Assembly (NCBI GenBank): GCA_037447655.1
Contig: JBBHKE010001653.1
Location: 64,001 to 128,000, forward strand
Source: Zygnema cylindricum
Taxonomy: Eukaryota; Streptophyta; Zygnematophyceae; Zygnematales; Zygnemataceae
Direction: 5' to 3'
DNA length: 64,000 nt
Shown: positions 43,595-55,453 of the stretch, one piece after another
Layout of the letters: each line of letters begins with the position of its first letter
Position numbering within the stretch: position 1 is the first letter of the stretch
Position numbers and translations under genes: made by a program
The notes under the pieces: model-generated
Database searches by the model: none
Told to the model about the DNA's origin: nothing
What the model saw: the letters and a program-made list of their open reading frames with translations, nothing else

Positions 43595-44001
43595 TGTTAA
43601 GGGTAATTTAACGTCGTTTAACTTTTGGCACATCTGTACCTTTTGATTATATGTGTCGGTGGTCTTGTCCGTAATTTTCATTTCTTACGTCTTATGCGGA
43701 AGACTTACTTTTGGTCCTGTCCGTACTTCTATACGTCGGTCAAAATTTTCTACGTGCAAAGTCCTTTGACCGTCGGTCGAGTCCTTTGACCGTCGGTCCT
43801 GTCTTTCTTTTGTCTTATATTTATTTATTAGAATCTAGACTAAGATTCCTTTTTTATAGCGCATCGTAGAAAATTTAGACTCCATAGTAATTAGCACTGT
43901 ATATTTTTGTATATAAGAGACTCTTCTAACTTAATGAAATCATCCCAAATACAGATCAATTTCTCTCTCTAATGCAATGATTTTCTCTTGTGTACAATTT
44001 C
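43595..44001 (+). mobile_element. LTR/leader of a second copia family (probable)
   Basis: Starts TGTTAAGGGTAA exactly where the third gag is interrupted and leads, via a T/C-rich stretch with ATTTCTCTCTCTAATGCA, to the Gag ATG at 44002. A matching 3' LTR is not visible, so LTR status is inferred from position and the TG start. Confidence 0.45.
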
Positions 44002-44565
44002 ATGGCTTCCGCCAATCCAACTTCAATCGGTTATGGGCCCGGCCATGCCACTTCTAATAGTATCTTGAAGTTTGATGGCTAAAACTTCTATGATTAGTCA
44101 TTTTCAGCCATACATTTTTTCAAACACAAGAAGATTTGGGACCATTTTATAGGAATTTCACAACCTCCTATCCTTTCCTCTACTAATACACCAACAGAAA
44201 AAGCTACAAAATAGCTGGCAATAACTACATGGAAAGAAAAGGATGAGGATGCGCACGCAAGCCTAGTGATGTCACTTACCACCGAGCGCACTCGTCTTAT
44301 TCGCGGCGCCTCCTCTTCCGCCGAGGCTTGGAGTCGTCTTCAAGCAGCTTACATTCAATCCGGATGGGCGGCTCGCCGAATTCAAAAACGAGCGTTTTTT
44401 AACTCCATGAAAAAGCTGTCGGAATCCATGCAGGATTGGATTAGCACAGTTGAATTGTCAACTGGAAAATGCACCATGATAGGCGTGCATCTTTCCGACA
44501 AGGACCTCTCTTCAACCTTTTTGGGAGGACTCCCTTTAAACTCTGAGACCTCCATAGGTCCTTAG
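44002..44565 (+). pseudogene. Copia Gag (UBN2-type) remnant with three in-frame stops
   Basis: One continuous frame from ATG (MASANPTSIGYGPGHA) shows the classic Gag string LKFDG-x-NFYD-x-SF and FFKHKKIWDHF, then ITTWKEKDEDAHASLVMSLT and WISTVELSTGKC. Stops occur where the family has Gln/Trp-type codons (LKFDG-stop-NFYD-stop-SF, and ATK-stop-LAITTW). They are consistent with C-to-T and G-to-A changes expected from methylated-cytosine decay. Homology ends near 44565, where a minus-strand R1 leader fragment begins. Confidence 0.75.
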
Positions 44566-44611
44566 AAAGGACAGCTTGCAAGAAGCCTCTATGATAACCT
44601 TGACCCTTTTG
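44547..44611 (-). other. Fragment of R1 copia 5' leader/primer-binding region
   Basis: GAGACCTCCATAGGTCCT..GCCTCTATGATAACC matches 53678-53733 (GAGACCTCTATAGGACCT..GCCTCTAGGATAACC), the untranslated leader next to the LTR of the minus-strand element at 49.3-53.7 kb. An R1 element in minus orientation once extended to the left of this LTR. Confidence 0.5.
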
Positions 44612-45602
44612 TGTTATAACAATAATAACTGCCACCCTGGCAGAAAAAACTCTGACCACCTTCACCCCTGTGAAGGCAAGACTCCCCTAAGTGGATAGCA
44701 AAAAGAATCTATGAAATTGCTCCCGTGAGCAGTAAGTTATGCACGGTCAAAGTTAACCTTTTGTACTGAAGCTCTCTGGGAGGGAGGGTCCTATCTACGA
44801 ATTTTTTCTAAGTCCTATCTCTCTCTCAAACTCTATCTATTGGTGTACGGCACGAATCATATTACACAGCCGTACACAAAAGTACAGCTGTCGGTGTACT
44901 TTATGTACGGATATTTAACGACATGGCCTAAATGTCGACACATATCATATCCGGATTCGGTCCCGTAATCCCTAGAGATGCCGCAATCTAACGTAATCGT
45001 GCCACGTGTCATTCGATGTGGCGATGACCATAAACTGCCGAGAATCTCTTCCGCGATCTCGCCTTTTATTTCGGCCGTCCGACTGAATGCAAATTTCAAT
45101 CGTATTCGTCATAAATGCTTGTGATGTATTTGTTTCGTAAAATAAACAAAATGCGCGGTACTCGTTCTTTATCCATACCGAAACCCGTACGTTTGTATAA
45201 TTTGATCGATGTATCCGTAAATATCCGCCGTTAAATGAATTTTACTACGTGTTAACATTTAAATACATATCAAACCCGATAGTATGTAATGTAACGTCTA
45301 GACTTCACGGTTAAGGCTTTTGTCTATCGGCCTTCGGATGATTGGCAAGTATCAGGATCAAATCCCGTTTCCGACATACATCTTTTAGTAAATAAACCTA
45401 CCTATCTGTAAAACAACTAATCCATTTCTCGTAAACCTTTGGATAGCCTTGGTAGCCATGGCTCTAGCTTCCTCTCCAACTTTTCAGTGACTGCAACAAG
45501 TGTGGGAGTTTGGAGAGAGAAGTTAGAGGCAGACTTCCTCGGATTCTTTTCTATATTCCATTTTAGACCAAGAAAATACTAAAATAACCATCGATTTCTA
45601 CA
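44612..45602 (-). mobile_element. R1-family LTR, ~990 bp, 3' LTR of the minus-strand copia at 45.6-47.5 kb
   Basis: Begins TGTTATAAC and ends GATTTCTACA on the + strand (TG...CA). On the minus strand the polypurine stretch AAATAAAGGGAG lies directly before the LTR start TGTAGAAATCGATGG. The body matches the other R1 copies (CGGTGTACTTTATGTACGG, GACACATATCATATCCGG, GTAGCCATGGCTCTAGC). Confidence 0.75.
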
Positions 45603-47460
45603 CTCCCTTTATTTTCTAGTCAATCTTCAATTTCAGACCACACTTCTCCCTGCAGAAAATTAGCTTAGGGGAAGGCACAGGTTTGGTCATCATATCTGCT
45701 ACCATCTCTCTATGTGGTTGGCACTCTAAACTGATTATTTTGTTTTCTACTTTCTCTCTAACAAAGCTGAGTCTAATGTCCATGTGTTTTGCTTTAAAAT
45801 GATGTTTAGGATTGGCAAAAATAGCAATTGCTGCCTGATTATCACATAAAATTTTCTCCACACCGCTTTTAAGGTAACCAAGCTCACCAAGCAAAGACTT
45901 GACCCACATCAATTCTTTTAAAGTAGAGCAAGACACCATATACTTAGCCTCCATGGTGGACAGAGCAATAACCTTTTGTTGTTTGCTACTCCAACAACAA
46001 GCCCCATCACCCACATATATTACATATCCAGAAGTACATCTCCTCATCAGAGAATCACCATAAATGGCATCACTCGAAGTAGTGATGTCAATATTCTCCC
46101 CACCCAAATGCAACCATATATCCCTAATTCCTATCAAATCTAAGAACTCTCTTAGCTGCCTCCCTATCCCTCTTAGTGGGAGCATTTATACTTCTACTCA
46201 GCAATCCTATAGCTGCAGCTAAATCTGGCCGGGTACAATTTCATAAAATAGATTAGACTTCCCACTACTTGCCTTTAAGAAATAGTCTACATGAACTTCT
46301 GTTCTTCAAGAGATAATTCCTCGTCTAAGACTATGACTCCTTCTTCCTCACTCGCGTCACTTCCGTTATTTAACTCCGTTGGACTTGTACAGCTATCAGC
46401 TTTATCTATCTGAAATTTTTCCAACATGTTCATTATTGCTTCCTTTTGAGTCAATCTTATAATCTTTCTTTCTCGGTCTCTTTCTACTTGAATTCCCAAA
46501 ATATATTTTGCCTCCCCCATATCCTTCATTTCAAATCTCCTTTTAAGATCGGTTTTCAGTTTTTAAATTTTTTCCATTGATTTACTTAAAACAAGCAAGT
46601 CATCAAAATAAATTGAATAAATATAACACCTTCCTCATCTTCAAAAGCGTAGATTAAGTGATCTGAGGTGATCCAGATGTATCCCAAGCCGGTAAGAAAC
46701 TCATGAAGCTTCTTATTCCACTGTCGTGGCGCACGTTTCAAACCATAAAGGGATTCGATCAGCCAACATACCTTACTCTCCTCTCCTTCCTCCACAAATC
46801 CTTCGGGCTGTCGCATGAAGATCTCCTCTTCCAATTCTCCATGCAAAAAGGTTGTATTGATGTCCATCTGGTGCACCTCCATGTTTTTTGCTGCTATCAA
46901 ATTGAGAAGTATGTGGATGGAGGGAAATCTGACGACAGGGGCAAAGGTTTCCTCGTAGTCGATTCCTTAAATATTTGTGCCACTAATCGGGCTTTGTAAC
47001 GCTCAATGGTGTTTTTCGGGTTAAGTTTTAATTTGAAAACCCACTTACAACCGATTGGTTTTCGGTTAGGTGGACAATCAACCAGCTCCGAAGTATCGGC
47101 TGCCATAATTGAGGCCATCTCCTTATTGATGGCTGTCTTCCACCAGTTTCTTTCTAGACAAGTCATCGCCTCTCCATAAGTTTGAGGTTCATCTTGATGA
47201 GATAGTTTAGATACCTTGTTATTAACCTGTTTTTCTTGCTACTTCTCCTTCCCCCTTCAAAATCTGTGGCCAAAATAGATGGTTCTCGTGGGTTCTTTCG
47301 AACACTCTCGGCTTCTCCCCTGTCCATTGATTTTGAATCAATTTCCACCACGTCTTCCACTTCGGGTGTCCATTGATTCTGAATCAATTTCCACAACGTC
47401 TTCCACTTCAAGTGGAGTTGTCACTGGAGTTTCCGCAGCCGAGGCCTTTTTGGTCTGATT
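45603..47460 (-). pseudogene. Decayed Ty1/copia pol: reverse transcriptase and RNase H (element A)
   Basis: Read right to left. The RT N-terminal part is at 47166-46897 (KPIGCKWVFKLKLNP, RYKARLVAQ). The RT core is at 46900-46586 (MDINTTFLHGELEEEIFM, SLYGLKRAPRQWNKKL), with the FDDLLV active-site motif just beyond in another frame (46604-46570 region). MGEAKYILGIQVERD is at 46529-46287. RNase H is at 46185-45616 (RCTSGYVIYVGD, ALSTMEAKYM, CDNQAAIAIFANPKHHF, KHMDIR). At least three frameshifts or stops separate these blocks. The 5' half (integrase, gag) is missing beyond the N gap at 47555. Confidence 0.88.
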
Positions 47461-47554
47461 TTTATCTACAATATGTCATCTTCTCTAAAACCTGGATAGT
47501 TAGGAAGCTGAAAGTCATCGGAATTTTCTAACGCATATATGATTTTTACTGACT

Positions 47555-47564
47555 NNNNNNNNNN
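47555..47564. other. Assembly gap (10 N)
   Basis: Ten N. The copia element A ends here and unrelated AT-rich sequence follows, so the true gap size and the adjacency are unknown. Confidence 1.
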
Positions 47565-48512
47565 GAGTGAGAGTGTAAGCAAAAATAGAGTGTGTAAAAT
47601 CTTACTCTGTACTGTTTGGTGAACATTTTAATTGTTTCGTTCAAATTAACACGACTATTAAATCGCAAATTATAAAATTTATACCGGTGTAAAAGAACAT
47701 TATAAAGCTGAATGTGTTGTGTACTTGAAGGTGATCGTTCAAAATTGAGCCGAATTTGAGTTCGATATATAATCTCGAGTAAAGTTTTAAGTTAATTTCA
47801 TTTACGTTTGTGATATTTTATTTTTAGTAAGGTTTAAATCGTTTGTACTGGATTTTTCTTTATGGCATTATTAGGGTCTTTTTGATTTTGGGCATTTCTC
47901 TCAAGTGTTTGGACAATCTGTTGTTTGTCTTTGTGCAATAGCATAACATAATAATGTATTTCTTTTTAGGTCATGTTTGCTAAATTTGGAATGATTTTTA
48001 TTTTATAGTGTTTGCATTTACTTTAATTGAATTTTGAAATGAGCTCTAATATATAGCTTGAGTTTAAGCCGAGTTAAAACTTGCTAGTGGAAGTTCATGT
48101 GTTGTGTAAGTCGAAATATTACAAGAAAATGTGGCCATATTTAAAATATTAAACGCTAAATTATCAGCACAATTAAACTTGCTTTGTTAATTTTACAAGT
48201 GGTTTGTCATGTCTCATTCTAAAATGTGTGAGATAAAAACGAATGTGAGAGTGAGAGGGGAGAGGCGACGACGACGTAAAATTGTGCTAAGGACCCATAA
48301 ATAAAAGTGGAGGTCTAAGATCCCTGCAATATTTTTCCATACATGAGCGTGACGAGTAGTGAGAAAGATAGCGATTACTCTTCCTCATCTTAGAATTTTC
48401 CAACTCGTGTGGCACGTGCGTGTGTCGTTTGTCATTCGCTATGACGTTTTTCAAAAGGCTGGATTAACTTGCCCAGGGGTCGAAAAGAGGAAAGCGCCAA
48501 AATGGGTTCACT
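47565..48512. other. AT-rich DNA with a fragment of the long-TIR family
   Basis: 47565-48210 shows no gene. 48220-48370 matches part of long-TIR element A (GAGAGGGGAGAGGCGACG.., AAGGACCCATAAATAAAAGT.., GGAGGTC). 48455-48510 (TTGCCCAGGGGTCGAAAA..AGGAAAGCGCCAAAATG) recurs at 54405-54445. Confidence 0.45.
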
Positions 48513-49325
48513 GTAGAAATCGATGGTTCTTTTATTATTTTCTAGGTCCTATTTCTCTCTAAAACTCTATCTACTGGTGTACGGCACCAATCATATTGCA
48601 CTGCCGTACACAAAAGTAAAGTTGCCGGTGTACTTTATGTACGGATATTGTACGACATGGCCTAAATGTCGACACATGTCATATCCGGATTCAGTCCCGG
48701 AGATGCTGCGATCCAACGTAATCGTGCCACCTGTCATCCGATGTGGCAATGACCACAAACCGCCGAGAATCTCTTCCGCACTCTCGACTTTCTTTTCGGC
48801 CATCCGATTGAATGCAGATTTCAATCGTAGCCGTCATAAATGCTTGTGCGGTATTTGTTTCGTAAAAGAAAAAAAATGCGCGGTACTCGTTTCTTATCCA
48901 TACCGAAATCCGTACGTTTACATAATTGGATCTATTTATCCATAAACATCCTTCGTTAAATGAATTTTCCTACGTGGCAACAGTTAAATAAATATCAAAC
49001 CCTATAGTATGTATCTTAATGTCTAGACTTAACAGATAAGTCTACCGGCTATAGGCGTTAAGACGGTCGGCAGGTACCAAGATCAAATCGTGGTTCTGAC
49101 ATACTCCTTTTATCAAAAAAACCTACCTATCCATAAATCAACTAATCTATTTCCCGTAAACCTCTGGATAGCCTAGGTAGCCATGGCTCTAGCTTCCTCT
49201 CCAACTTCTTAGTGACTGCAACAAGTGTGGGAGTTGGAGAGAGAAGTAAGAGGCAGATTGCGTCGGCTTCTTTCTATATTCCAATTTAGACCTAGAAAAT
49301 AATAAAATAACCATCGATTTCTACA
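48513..49325 (-). mobile_element. R1-family LTR, 3' LTR of the minus-strand copia element B, with an inverted stub
   Basis: The main LTR runs from ~48547 to GATTTCTACA at 49316-49325, followed by the complement of a polypurine tract (CTAACCTTATTTTC). Directly to the left, TGTAGAAATCGATGG..ATTATTTTCTAG (48513-48546) is the start of the same LTR in the opposite orientation, so the two LTR ends face each other with almost no spacer. Confidence 0.65.
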
Positions 49326-50940
49326 CTAACCTTATTTTCTAGTCAATCTTTAATTTCATACCACACTTCTCCTGGCAAAAAAATAGCTTAGGGGAAGGCA
49401 CAGGTTTGGTCATCATATCTGCTACCATCTCGCTATGTGGTCGGTACTCTAAACTGATTATTTTGTTTTTTACTTTCTCTTTAACAAATCTGAGTCTAAT
49501 GTCCATGTGTTTAGCTTTAAAATGATGTTTACGATTGGTAGAAATAGCGATTGCTGCCTGATTATCACAAAAAAAAAATTACACACCACTCTTAAGGTGA
49601 CCAAGCTCACCAAGCAAAGACTTGACCCACATCAATTCTTTTACAGCAGAGCATGAGGCCATATACTCAGCCTCCATGGTGGACTAAGCAATAACCTTTT
49701 GTTATTTGCTACTCCAACAGCCAGCCCCATCACCCACATATAATACATATCCAGAAGTATATCTCCTCATCGGAGCATCACCATAACTGGCATCACTCGA
49801 AGTAGTGATGTAAGTATTCTCCCCACCCAAATGCAACCATAGATCCCTATTTCCTATCAAACATCTAAGGACTCTCTTAGTTGCCTCCCAATCCTTCTTA
49901 GTGGGAGCATTTAGACTTCTACTCAGCACTCCTAGAGCCGCAGCTAAATCCGGCCAGGTACAATTTATAAAATAGATTAGGCTTCCCACTACTTGCCTGA
50001 AGGGAATAGTCTCATGAACTTCTGTTCATCAAGACTTAAATCCTTGTCTAAAACTATGACTCCTTCCTCACTCCCCTCACTTCCCTTCTTTAACCCCATT
50101 GGAGTTGTACAACTATTAGCTTTATCCATTTGAAATTTTTCCAACATGTTCTCTATTGCTTCCTATTGAGTTAATCTTATAATCTTTCTTTCTCGGTCTC
50201 TTTCTACTTGAATTCCCAAAATATACTTTGCTTCCCCCATATCATTCATTTCAAATCTCCCCTTAAGATCGGTTTTCAATTTATTAATTATATTCATTGA
50301 TTTACTTAAAACAAGCAAATTATCAACATAAATGGCAATAAATATATCACCTTCTTCATCTTATAAAACATAGATTGAGTGATCTGAGTTGATCCAGATA
50401 TATCCAGACCGGTAAGAAACTCATCAAGTTTCTTATTCCACTGTCGAGGCGCCTGTTTCAAACCGTAAAGGGATTTAATCAGCCGGCATACCTTACTCTC
50501 CTCTCTTCCTCCACAAATCCTTCTCGTTTTCACATGAAGATCTCCTCTTCGAATTCTTCATGCAAAAAAGTTATCTTGATGTCCATCTAGTGCACCTCTA
50601 TGTCTTCCGCGGCTGCTAAACTGAGAAGTATGCGGATGGAGGGAAATCTTACGACCAGGGCAAAGGTTTCCTCGTTGTCGATTCCTTCTTTTTGTATAAA
50701 TCCTTTTGCCACTAATTAGGCTTTGTAACGCTCAATGGTGTTATCCGGGTTCAGTTTTAATTTGAAAACCCACTTACAACCGATTGGTTTTTGGTTAGGT
50801 GGACACTCCACCAACTCCCAAGTATCATCTGCCATAATTAAGGCCATCTCCTCATTTATGGATGTCTTCCACCGGTTCCTTTCTGGACAAGTCATCGCCT
50901 CTCCATAAGTTTGAGGTTCATCTTGATGAGATAGTTTTGT
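49326..50940 (-). pseudogene. Copia element B: RNase H and reverse transcriptase remnants
   Basis: Collinear with element A at lower integrity. The RNase H block is at 49989-49402 (GENTYITTSSDASYGDAPMRRYTSGY then, after a stop, STMEAEYMA-like). The RT block is at 50533-50306 (KVCRLIKSLYGLKQAPRQWNKKL). The RT N-terminus (GCKWVFKLKLNP on the minus strand near 50775-50735) is out of frame with it. Many stops and frameshifts; clearly dead. Confidence 0.8.
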
Positions 50941-51368
50941 TACCTTGTTATTAACCTATTTTTCTTCCAATCTTTTGCTACTTCTCCTTCCCCCCTCAAA
51001 ATGTGTGGCGGAAATAGATGGTTCTCGTGGGTTCTTTCAAACAATCTCGGCTTCTCCCCTATCCCTTGATTCCGAATCAATTTCCATCACGTCTTCCCCT
51101 TCGGGTAGAGTTGTCACTGGATTTTCCGCAGCCGAGTCCTTTTCGATCTGATTTGTACCTGGAAGAATGTCATCTTATCTAAAACCTGGATAGTTAGGAA
51201 GCTCAAAGTCATCGAATTGTTTTGACTCAAATCTAATTTTTACTGACTTTGTATACTTGAAGGAATCCACAGACTTTCCTTCATCCATAACTACTAGATG
51301 CTTTACTAAGATTATATCTTCTATTTTTAGATCCAAAAATCTATATCCTTTAACATCCTGATCATAAC

Positions 51369-52412
51369 CTAATAAGTACTCGGTTTTCCTTTAAGATCTA
51401 GCTTCCAATTAGACCGATCTGTATCTAGACTGATTACTTGACTGCCAAAAACTTTTAAGTGATATAAGTCTGGTTTCTGGCCTGTCCATCTCTCATACGG
51501 TGTTTGATCTTTTATAGCTGAGGTAAGAACTCTATTTTTGATGTAATTAGCACACTTCATTGCTTCTGCCCAAAACCTTTTTCCTATCTTCTTATCCGAC
51601 AACATACTTCTAACACACTCACTTACTGTCCTATTTAATCGTCCAACTACCCCATTCTGGTCCGGGTTTTGTGGACTTGTCTTTTGGTGTTGAACTCCAT
51701 CTTCCCTCAGAAAATCATCGATGTGTTTAGAAGTATGGTCTACACCTTTGTCACTCCTTACTCTCTTGATTGGAGTTTCATGGAGTTTTTCGCTCCATGC
51801 TTTATATTGTCTAAAGCAATCCTGAGCTTCCAATTTGTTTTTCAAAAAATACACTGTGGAATACCGAGACCAATCATCAGTGATAGTCATCATAAATCTC
51901 TTCCCCCTCGTTGAGGGCACTTTGGCCGGTCCCCAAATATTTGTGTCTACTAAATCTATAATCTTTTCTCCCTTATAGGTGGCAGTTTTTGGGAAGGGTA
52001 ACCTGTGTGCTTTACCTTGAGCACATCCACTACAATCACTTAGATTCTCACTTTCACCCAACTGAATCCCTTGCACTACTCCCATCTTTTTCATCTCTCT
52101 TAACTTATCGCAAATCACATTCGCGAGCCTCTTATGCCACGTCATTATATCATGAACAGCAGTATAACAAAGTTTCTTCTTTTCATTGCTTAAAATTAGC
52201 CTAAACATCCCTTGGCTACCTTTTCCAGCAGTGAAATAGACTTCCTCCTCAAAACTAGCAATAAAGACTCCTTTCCTAATGCTAGTATCAAAACCCTTAT
52301 CATCTAATACAGACGTATAGATGAGGTTTTTGTTGAGCTCCGGAATAAACAATACATCGGAGAATGTAACTATGGATGTCTTTCCTTCTACTAACACTTT
52401 CAGATCTACCAA
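51369..52412 (-). pseudogene. Copia element B: GAG-pre-integrase and integrase, 347-codon open frame
   Basis: The longest intact block of element B. WHKRLAN and a CSGCAQGKAHRLPF stretch mark the HHCC/pre-integrase domain. The DDE core shows VDTNIWGPAKVPS (first Asp), TDDWSRY and SPQNPDQNGVVGRLNRT, where the family reads NGVxERxNRT: the catalytic Glu is Gly. The frame stops at KGKPSTY, before the C-terminal part that continues in another frame toward 51180. The open frame is inactive at its third catalytic position. Confidence 0.88.
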
Positions 52413-52459
52413 TCCTACAAGAGTAGTAGTGACTATCCTCCCATCCTCGTACTCTATCT

Positions 52460-53741
52460 CTACGTGGGAATCTTTCTTATCTTAGTGAACAAGTGTTTAT
52501 CCTTACACATGTGCATGGAGGCAATTGAATCTACAATCCACCCTGCTTCACCTTTCAATCCACCGAAAGCACATTTACGCTTTCGTGGAATTTCTACCTC
52601 GTTTATTGCTTCCAACTCCTCATCCAATAGGAGCTCATCGTCCTTGTCTTTGGGTTCGACCTCATGTACCTGTGTCACAAAGGCCTTTTTCTTTCCTCTC
52701 GGAGTTCCACCGGTTTGTCACTCCTTTGACCCAAGATCGTTAGCTTAGTGCACTTCGCCATATAGTGCCCCGGTTTCTTACAGAAATGTTATAAACCCTT
52801 GGGAGCCCTTGGTCCGAACTCGTCGGTCTAATTTCTTGGCTCCCCCCCTCCATAATTTCCGACAAGTCTCCGAGAATCCTTTTTCCTCTAATCGGTCCCA
52901 ACTGCCAAGTCTTGCCCACTCTTTCCTCCCTTTTGGATCTAAATCGTATTCTCCCGAACGAAAATCATTCCTACCACTGAGTTCCATATCCACCTTGAGT
53001 CTGACAAGTCTTCGACACGATTGACTTTGTTCTTGAACTCATCGGATAACTTCATCAGTAGTCAGTTAACCTTTTCTTTTTCACCAAAAACTTTTCCAAC
53101 ACTCTCTAGCTCCATGAAAATTGTAGCAAGCTCATTGGAAAAATCCAACATCTTCCCCCCTTTGTATACATACTCTTTAACTTTCTGATCAGCCAACTGT
53201 TGTTGCTGAATCGTACCACTTTGGTACATCTCTATGAGAGCCATCCAAAGATCAGATGCCCTTTCTACCTACAAATGAGGACATGCAAGTCTTTGAGTAA
53301 GATGGCGGAGGATGAAGTGCTTCGTCGCCATATTATTGAAGTCCCAGGTATCAGTATCATTCTCCTCGTTCTGCGAAATAGGTAACATCAATGCCGAACC
53401 AGTTGCTATTAGTGTGGTCGTCTCCTTCTCCTTTTCTTTGTCCACCACCTCTCCTTCATTTGTCTCCTCTGTTGAAGATGGATTTGCATCTCTAGTGAAT
53501 TTGCCTCCTATAAACCCTCGAGGTATCCCAAGACTGGATGGACGCCTCATCCGTCCACTCAATATTCCCCAAAACTGTTTCTCACATAGAGCTGTTGTCA
53601 TCATACTTTCCTAGTATATGAAGCCAGCTCCATTGAATATGGGCACCCTAGATGGTGGGCCCATAACTTGCCACTTTGAGACCTCTATAGGACCTCAGAG
53701 TAAGCAGCTCACACGATGCCTCTAGGATAACCCTGATACCT
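52460..53741 (-). pseudogene. Copia element B: gag, zinc knuckle and protease remnants
   Basis: From right to left: gag start at 53604-53269 (MMTTALCEKQFWGILSGRM); UBN2-like helical part at 53244-53062 (IEMYQSGTIQQQQLADQKV); a knuckle at about 52790-52750 that retains only FCKKPGHYMAKC after a stop; then protease at 52678-52460 with WIVDSIASMHMC, where the family's DSGA active site is DSIA. The leader and a primer-binding-like GGTATCAGGG lie at 53740-53727. All blocks are in different frames. Confidence 0.75.
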
Positions 53742-54400
53742 TGTTCGGTTCGAGCCGCAGGTATTTATTGTACGGCTGGTATGCCTCCGTACGTTCAGCA
53801 GCATAGGCTTCGGTGTATATTAGTAGGACTTAGATAACTTTGAAGGTATGAACATTTTGTAGTTAAAAACTGTACAGCCTGTTTTTGGCATTTTCATCTG
53901 TGGTTATCTCATAGATCTGTTGGCAGAATTACTTGTAATTTTGTGTGTATGTTCATCCTGATATTATCTACACTGTGGTAGATTTTCAGAGCTTTTTTGT
54001 CCCTGGTTTGGGTTTTATCAACTGTTGAAGTTTCTGTTTTTCAGACCGGTTTTTGTGAAAGTTTCTTGCTTGGTTTGGTTCCGAGATGACTACACCGGCA
54101 TCCTCATCGTCTTCGGTTCTGGCTGTTGTCTCAGAACAACACACATGTTATATACGGTTTCGGTCCCGTAATCCCCGGAGATCTCGCGATCCAACGTAAT
54201 CGTGCCACGTGTCACTCGATGTGGCGATGACCACAAATCGCCGAGAATCTCTTCTGCGATCTTGGCTTTCTTTTCGGTCGTCCGATTGAATGCAGATTTC
54301 AATCCTAGCCGTTATAAATGCTTGTGCGGTATTTGTTTCGTAAAAGAAACAATATGCGTGGTACTCTTTTCTTATCCATACCGAAATCCGTACATTTTAG
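53742..54400. mobile_element. Mosaic at the 5' end of copia B: unrelated insert plus R1 LTR fragment
   Basis: 53742 (TGTTCGGTTCGAG) is where the 5' LTR of element B should begin, but sequence to ~54145 does not match R1. It ends with a + strand ATG (54086) opening MTTPASSSSSVLAV, which resembles a copia Gag N-terminus. From 54146 to ~54395 it is R1 LTR again (ATCCAACGTAATCGTGCCACG). A second element's 5' end seems to have replaced half of the LTR. Confidence 0.45.
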
Positions 54401-55453
54401 GATTCTCTTGCCCAAGGGTCGAAAAAAGGAAAGCGCCAAAATGCTTTCACATGACGACAAACAAGGAGTACATTGAAAGTATTGAATCGACGTTCACTGT
54501 GGTAAAAGTGATTTTTTCGTAACGGCTAAAGTTTTTCTCGTTGGGGACTAAATTTTCGGCGGAAAATGACAGGGAAAAGTCGATACTTTAACAACGGGGA
54601 CACCCCTTTAGGTTCAGAAACGAAATTGTTACTTTAAATTGTGACGGTTGTAGATGTCGGTACAATTTGTGAGGGTTGTAGACGACTACAAAAATAGCGA
54701 CAATTTTTGACTTTTACGAAATAGCGACGGTTGTAGATGCCTAGGGTTTTGTGCCATTGTGACTTCATGCGCACTTGTGACAAGTTGACAACAATGATTT
54801 TAGAAATTTCGGCCATGGCTTCTGGATTTTGTTTTTTTTACTTTTCTCACTGAACTTTTTATCAAAATATGCTCAAAGGTAGTTAAAAGAATAATTTTCT
54901 AAACCTCTTTTATTGCGTACCAATATTGTTGTCGTGAGATAAAATTGATAGTGTGAGAGGGAGAGGGAGAGAGGCGCCTTCACTGACTTTGCTTTTGTGA
55001 AATGGCATCTGTTGCTCGAGACCCCTCCATGATGCTGTTACGGAAAAAATACGTAGAGTATGGGTACGGAAAATGTTTTTTTTTTGTTTACTTCACGTTT
55101 TGCAAAAATGTTTTGAAATTTTACAACACGTGCAAAACCATAAACTTATTCGATGTTCAACCGTAACTTTAAATATAATTGACTCGCCAGTCGTTTACAT
55201 ATAAAGTTTGAAGATGACGTTTATTGACGTGGCATTGAGTTGAAAAAAGCAAGACAACAAGTTATATTTCATTTTCAGTTTCAAGAAGATGGAAACTGTA
55301 CTATGGTTTTCACAATTTTTTTGTACGGCAAAAGATTTTCTTGTTGCAGCATTTGTTTTGGACAAAAATGACAAAAAAATCCCTTACTTTAACACATGGG
55401 AATATACCCTAACTTTTAATAACTCCTTGTTTTGTATGTTTGTGTTTTTCTAG

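Noticed and set aside
51369-52412. Functional integrase gene
   Set aside because: Although open for 347 codons, the third catalytic residue position (Glu) reads Gly and the flanking gag, protease and RT parts are frame-broken.
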